Source: Lingula anatina
Taxonomy: Eukaryota > Brachiopoda > Lingulata > Lingulida > Lingulidae
Direction of reading: 5' to 3'
Assembly: GCF_001039355.2 (NCBI RefSeq)
Contig: NW_019773648.1
Coordinates: 186,001-250,000, forward strand
DNA length: 64,000 nucleotides
A program made the position numbers and the translations under genes. Below, in pieces: positions 59,399 through 64,000 of the stretch. The notes beneath the pieces were generated by a model that saw nothing but the letters and a program-made list of their open reading frames with translations, was not told where the DNA came from and made no database searches. Position 1 is the first letter of the stretch. Every line of letters begins with the position of its first letter.

Positions 59399-59503
59399 AT
59401 CATTGTCTTTGCTAAATCCCGTCTCTTATCTTAATACAGTAATGCGATATTAGGCTACGTACCCCAATGTCGAAACCGACTACGTGTTTTCTCATTATCT
59501 TGA
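59399..59503. repeat. 105-bp repeat, first copy, ends at gap 3
   Basis: It differs from 59724-59828 at one base. It ends at the base before the N. The left flank is unlike that of the second copy. Confidence 0.85.
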
Positions 59504-59504
59504 N
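59504..59504. other. Assembly gap (single N) 3
   Basis: One undetermined base directly after the 105-bp repeat, typical of a repeat-induced contig end. Confidence 0.95.
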
Positions 59505-59723
59505 CCCCATACAGACAATAAAATAGAGCACTCTAAAGTAAGAGTACAGTTTAAGGTTGTTCAGCCGAGCGTGGATGAGCCCGCAGTCGTGCTACAAAAT
59601 TTGCTCTGGGGTATGATACTCCGCAATGCGATCTGACACACACCTTGAAAACGGGTAGCGTGGTCCGATATACCGGTTAATTCAGGATCCTTAGGTGCCG
59701 AGTCTGGTAGTTGGGAAGGCCTG

Positions 59724-59828
59724 ATCATTGTCTTTGCTAAATCCCGTCTCTTATCTTAATACAGTAATGCGATATTAGGCTACGTACCCCAATGTCGTAA
59801 CCGACTACGTGTTTTCTCATTATCTTGA
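59724..59828. repeat. 105-bp repeat, second copy, bounded by 10-bp inverted repeats
   Basis: GGCCTGATCA at 59718-59727 and TGATCAGGCC at 59826-59835 bound this copy, giving a unit of about 118 bp with perfect inverted ends. It could be a very small mobile element. Confidence 0.7.
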
Positions 59829-62199
59829 TCAGGCCGCATTACTCTGTGAAACTGGCAAATACAAAACGAGTAAATGAACGAATTTACGTCATCCTTATAG
59901 TTAATATGGGCCCGTTAATATGCCATTTATCTGGTCGTGTAACATAGCTACTTCATCGTTTGAAAAGAAATAAATGTCAATTTATATAGGCTACAAATAT
60001 TTGAGAACTGTTTTCCCTCGTGTTCAAGATCATTTTGATATTCGCAGACTCATGCTGAAACCAATTTAGAAACAGAAAAAGATACCCTCAAACAAATAAC
60101 CTTTTCAAAACAACGTCTCTTTTTGTTGTTTATCGTTTCCCGTGTAGGACGCTATTTACATTGTTTTCGTTCAGTCATGATACATGAAACGATGAGCTGC
60201 ACCTCTGTAGATCTACATTCTATTTTGACTTACTTTCTTTCTTTTTTTTTAAATTAGATTCATGAAAGGCTTCCTTGTTGCACAGTCATACAAGTATGTC
60301 ACCAGGTTAGTCATGACCGACAGAAATAATGTTTTCCTGCGAAGTAATAATCTATATACCGTCTCGTCCATGGGTGGCCTTTACGCCCTCTCATGACCAA
60401 TTACTGTGATAACTAGTCTAGCATTTTTCTTCCGACTAACGAAGACGATAAATTTTATCAGAATGAAAGAGAAAATACAGACTATAACATGCGACAACTG
60501 CACCCTCTTATTTTCTTATTCCGTCTTTTCTTCCGCGCTATATAACATTAATACGATCATTTTAGTGCATATGTCTATAAAGTAATGGACGACAAGGTAC
60601 CGCTTAATAAAGAGATACACGTCACGATCAATCAGTTACGTTAAACGTGTCAACACTGACTTGTTACCTGTGTTCAGAGCATCCACACTTAATGAAAATG
60701 TTCCTTATATCAATATATCCTGTCCACAGCGTTCAACTTGGCGGAATATTCCAGGTATATATGACACCAAGCACAGCTAGAGTGTCTCAGGTGTCGAGTA
60801 CATAAGCCGGTCTCACTCAGGTAAACTGTCGTTGTCTAGTGAGCAAAAGAACCGCAGCTGTCACAGTGCCGTAATATCAAAGCCAAGCTTATAATTAAAC
60901 CTTATGCAGAACAGATAAAGCTCCACACCGGTATATGAATATTAAATTTTATGCACCCAAGTCTTCTCTTTTTAGGCAGACCACAACCGCAACATCAGGA
61001 AATTATGATATGATAATGAGATGCATCTGGGATCAAATCTTAATGGATTGACGATGTGCCGGAGCAATTGTAATCGTGGCTGCATAAAGAGAGGCCTGCT
61101 TGTCTTATCGGGATAAATTAATTCCACGATAATTGATTATGCTGCATTCATTACGTCCGTTATGATAAGAGCGTGCTGTTAAGTTATATGAAGTAGGTTT
61201 ACATAATGAATTAGCTGATTGTCAACATGGTGATCCCGCGGTCAGCGCAAGGTCACTGGAACGCCTTAATGGTCGTTCCGTTTTCAGTTTTTAGATTCAA
61301 GCTGTTTTATTTAGATGGAATACATTATCAGCATGTCACACGCAAACCACACTTTGTACTTCGATGCCATTACTCTTTTTAACGTTTTCACATGGTTTAA
61401 CCTCCCACGGCAGACTAATCTATATTTTTCCGTAGTGTTTTCTCCTCACCTTGCTCATTAACGCACTCGGAGAACGTCAATGATTTATTGTGAGAAATTA
61501 ATGTACAGTTCACACCACGGATTACGACATCATGATGCACAAACATGTGGCGCCCTATGCCGGCATCTTGGTACAGGTTAACCGTATGGAACTATTTACA
61601 CCTGGCACCTTGTTATTTGTGATATGTGCAATAAGAGACATGTATAAAGAATGAGAAATGAAAAATTCCAAATTCTGTCTCAAACACTCGTGTCACGCCA
61701 TCATTGAAGCCGTGCGTGAGCCTTTTTTGTTCGTATAATTATTTGTTCTTTTGTCCTGAAGGAATATCACAGCGGTCTATTACTTACTGTTGACATGGGT
61801 GTGACAGTTGTCTTGACGTGCGTTACCCAGTTTAGGGCAATGTGGACATTCATCACGCATTTTATTTTAGTTTGGCAGTGTATAGAATGGCGGACATTAA
61901 GTACGATATCGCCTGGAAAATTTCATTTCCTCACCAAAATTCCACGACCTCTTTTCTTGAAAAGTCGTACCAATCTTAATTTGTTATGTATTGTAGAAGC
62001 AATGGGCCTGCTATACTTAATTGTATTTTTCTTTTATTCGCCTTATTTTTTCTTGACATGCAAACTTATCGTTAATCAGTCTTATTAGTCAAACGTATTT
62101 TTGAAATAACAGGAAGCGTAGGTAGAAATATCGATTTTGCTAGACCTGAGCTGGTACGTACATGTATCAAACAAGCAGATCGGTGTGCGAGAAAAAAGC
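59829..62199. other. Intergenic sequence, nothing recognised
   Basis: About 2.4 kb with slightly more GC than the introns. Open frames are short and featureless. No RNA gene, repeat or promoter could be supported. Confidence 0.4.
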
Positions 62200-64000
62200 T
62201 GTGACGAGCTTATCACGTTTTCCCAATATCTGGATAAAGGAAACCACATATTATTTTATCTGCATAAAAAACGCGTGCATTGTCATACGCTCAATACCCA
62301 AAATTATATTTTAAGTATCAATTCAAGAAAAAAAACACCTGTGCTCATTGTGTTAAGTATCTACCGACTAACATATATCCCAAGTGCCTGGAAGGATCCA
62401 AGATAACGAAGTTGATAATATTTTTAATTTGTTGTGTTCACTTTTGGCATACTTAATAACTTCGTGACAGTCCCACTGAAAATAGCTCTACTTTCTCACC
62501 AAACCAGATAATTTAATTATTAGACCTCCCAAAAATAGGAAAGGACAAGTCTAAATTTCTTGTCAACACGAAGTTGTACCTCCTGCATAATCAGTTTTGT
62601 TTCTTTCATGTTTACACAGAACTTTAGCCTGCTTAGCATGCTTTACTTGTTAATGTATTAATTGTTGCGAACGTTAAACCTAGATGTATCTAATCTGATG
62701 TAAGTTATTTGCGGCACAGACCGCTTAGCTGGCACGTTCTCATCTAGCACAATGCATAGCTTTTTCCATCATGTTCTTTGTTGCATTTTGGGTCATCTTC
62801 ACATTTAACCAAGCTCAATATATGAACATTGTCCCATTTCTCTTTGAAATGTATTATTTGTTTTCTTGTCTTTGCATGCTATTCATATAAACCGATATAT
62901 ATATAAATATATAGCGATTCAATATAAAATGAGATCACATGTGCTCTATCTTGTTAAGCATCAATTGGTTATCCAATCATCCAACTTCCTGTAGCCTGAG
63001 AATGCCGAGATAACGGAGTTGATTACATTTTGAAATTGTTGTGAACATTTTCGATATTAAAGATCATTTTCGTCAATGTCACAAATTTTGAAAATATCAC
63101 TAATTTCATTTGGCATACATATATAAAGTAGATTTGATCATACATAAGAAATTAGTATATAGAGAGCCTGTAACATCTCTATTCTTTCGCTATGTTGGAT
63201 GCTTGATCAGGTTAAAGATTCAGACTGGTACGAATGTATAAAATATTTTTTAAATTTTCTACACAACACTTGCAGTATGTGTATTTTTACTTGTTCATAT
63301 ATGAAAAATAAACTTTTTAGATGAGATTCTTAAGATTACACTCGCAATTGGCGTGCGCTCGTTATATTATATACCGGTAGTATGCACATTTACACGAATA
63401 TCCTTATAGACTTACAAGCAATCATGCGTAATTTATTGAACTGCAAGTAATAAATCAGCACTACCCATCACCTAGCTTAATATTTCATTTTTTAACTGCC
63501 CCTTTATTTGAATACCTGCACTTGTTTGAATACATTCTCAGGTGTTTCAAAACATTCCATAGGCAAATTAGTGGTTGATTCGTCGTGGTTATTAGATATT
63601 GATAGACACAGCGCTACAAAGGCCCAAACTTCATATTTCAGTACATTTGATATTCACGTTTTATCTAGCTTAATATCACAATTTTGTCCCACTTCTCTGC
63701 AATGTATAAATTGTTTGTTTGTCTTTTCATGCTATATATTAGACCTATTATACATATATAATCGGCCCAAGACTTTATGTACACACCGATATATGTATAT
63801 CGATTCAATAAAAAAACATTTGTTCTCTATGTTGTGAAGCATCTACTGGTTATCCAATCTCCCAAGTTCCCCGAAGAATCCAAGATAAATAAGTTAAGGA
63901 TATTTTGAAATCGTTGTGAACATTCTCGACATAAAAGATAGGCTTATGAACGTCCCACATTTTGAAAATATCGCTACTTTCAAGTGGCAAACAAACATTC
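62200..64000 (+). repeat. Diverged long tandem repeat at the right edge
   Basis: Segments at about 62341-62440, 62813-63125 and 63666-64000 share ordered blocks: a cattgtcccatttctct-like block, aaaccgatat..cgattcaata, gtgctct.ttgttaagcatc, and gataa.g.agttgat.atatttt.aa.tgttgtgaac. The last two copies are about 870 bp apart. It runs off the window and is non-coding. Confidence 0.6.

Larger units (their letters stand above)
57704..59503. other. Region without a recognised gene, right part of third contig
   Basis: About 1.8 kb. It should hold the 5' UTR exon and promoter of the membrane-protein gene. A 102-codon minus frame at 58638-58946 has no recognisable domain. A small open frame at 58048-58200 is listed separately. 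Confidence 0.4.

Noticed and set aside
1-64000. tRNA or rRNA genes, CRISPR arrays, bacterial-type operons
   Set aside because: None seen. The window has eukaryotic gene structure throughout.

Overview
The window is AT-rich, intron-rich animal nuclear DNA. Protein-coding exons have GT-AG introns, long 3' ends, microsatellites and small inverted-repeat transposons. The SNAP-25 homologue (linker ending in VLPWKK) and a Spatzle-like secreted precursor fit an invertebrate, perhaps a marine lophotrochozoan (mollusc, annelid or brachiopod). That placement is an inference.

Region 1 (about 0.4-27.4 kb, minus strand) is one gene, the neuronal t-SNARE SNAP-25, spread over more than 21 kb. It has two alternative first coding exons, a pair of mutually exclusive 49-nt exons, and three tandem alternative last exons, giving up to 12 predicted proteins. 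Its introns hold a nested pair of MITEs (16.5-17.4 kb), another small inverted-repeat element (22.7 kb) and simple repeats.

Region 2 (27.3-28.5 kb) is a compact divergent promoter with a perfect CRE. SNAP-25 leaves it leftward and ZNF106 rightward. As I recall, human SNAP23 and ZNF106 are also adjacent and head-to-head, so this may be very old microsynteny.

Region 3 (28.5-40.5 kb, plus strand) is a complete ZNF106 homologue: 17 coding exons, 2019 codons, N-terminal zinc fingers, long disordered middle, coiled coil, WD repeats and C-terminal zinc fingers.

Region 4 (41.1-59.5 kb) is dominated by near-identical direct duplications whose ends coincide with single-N gaps at 41131 and 53526. The first repeats the 3' half of ZNF106. 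The second repeats a convergent pair: a secreted cysteine-rich precursor (plus) and a two-pass membrane protein with PY motifs (minus). The simplest reading is that alternative haplotype contigs were laid end to end. The underlying locus would be SNAP-25 / ZNF106 / secreted ligand-like gene / PY-motif membrane gene.

Region 5 (57.7-64 kb) has no recognisable gene. It contains a third N gap (59504) next to a 105-bp repeat, and a diverged tandem repeat at the right edge.
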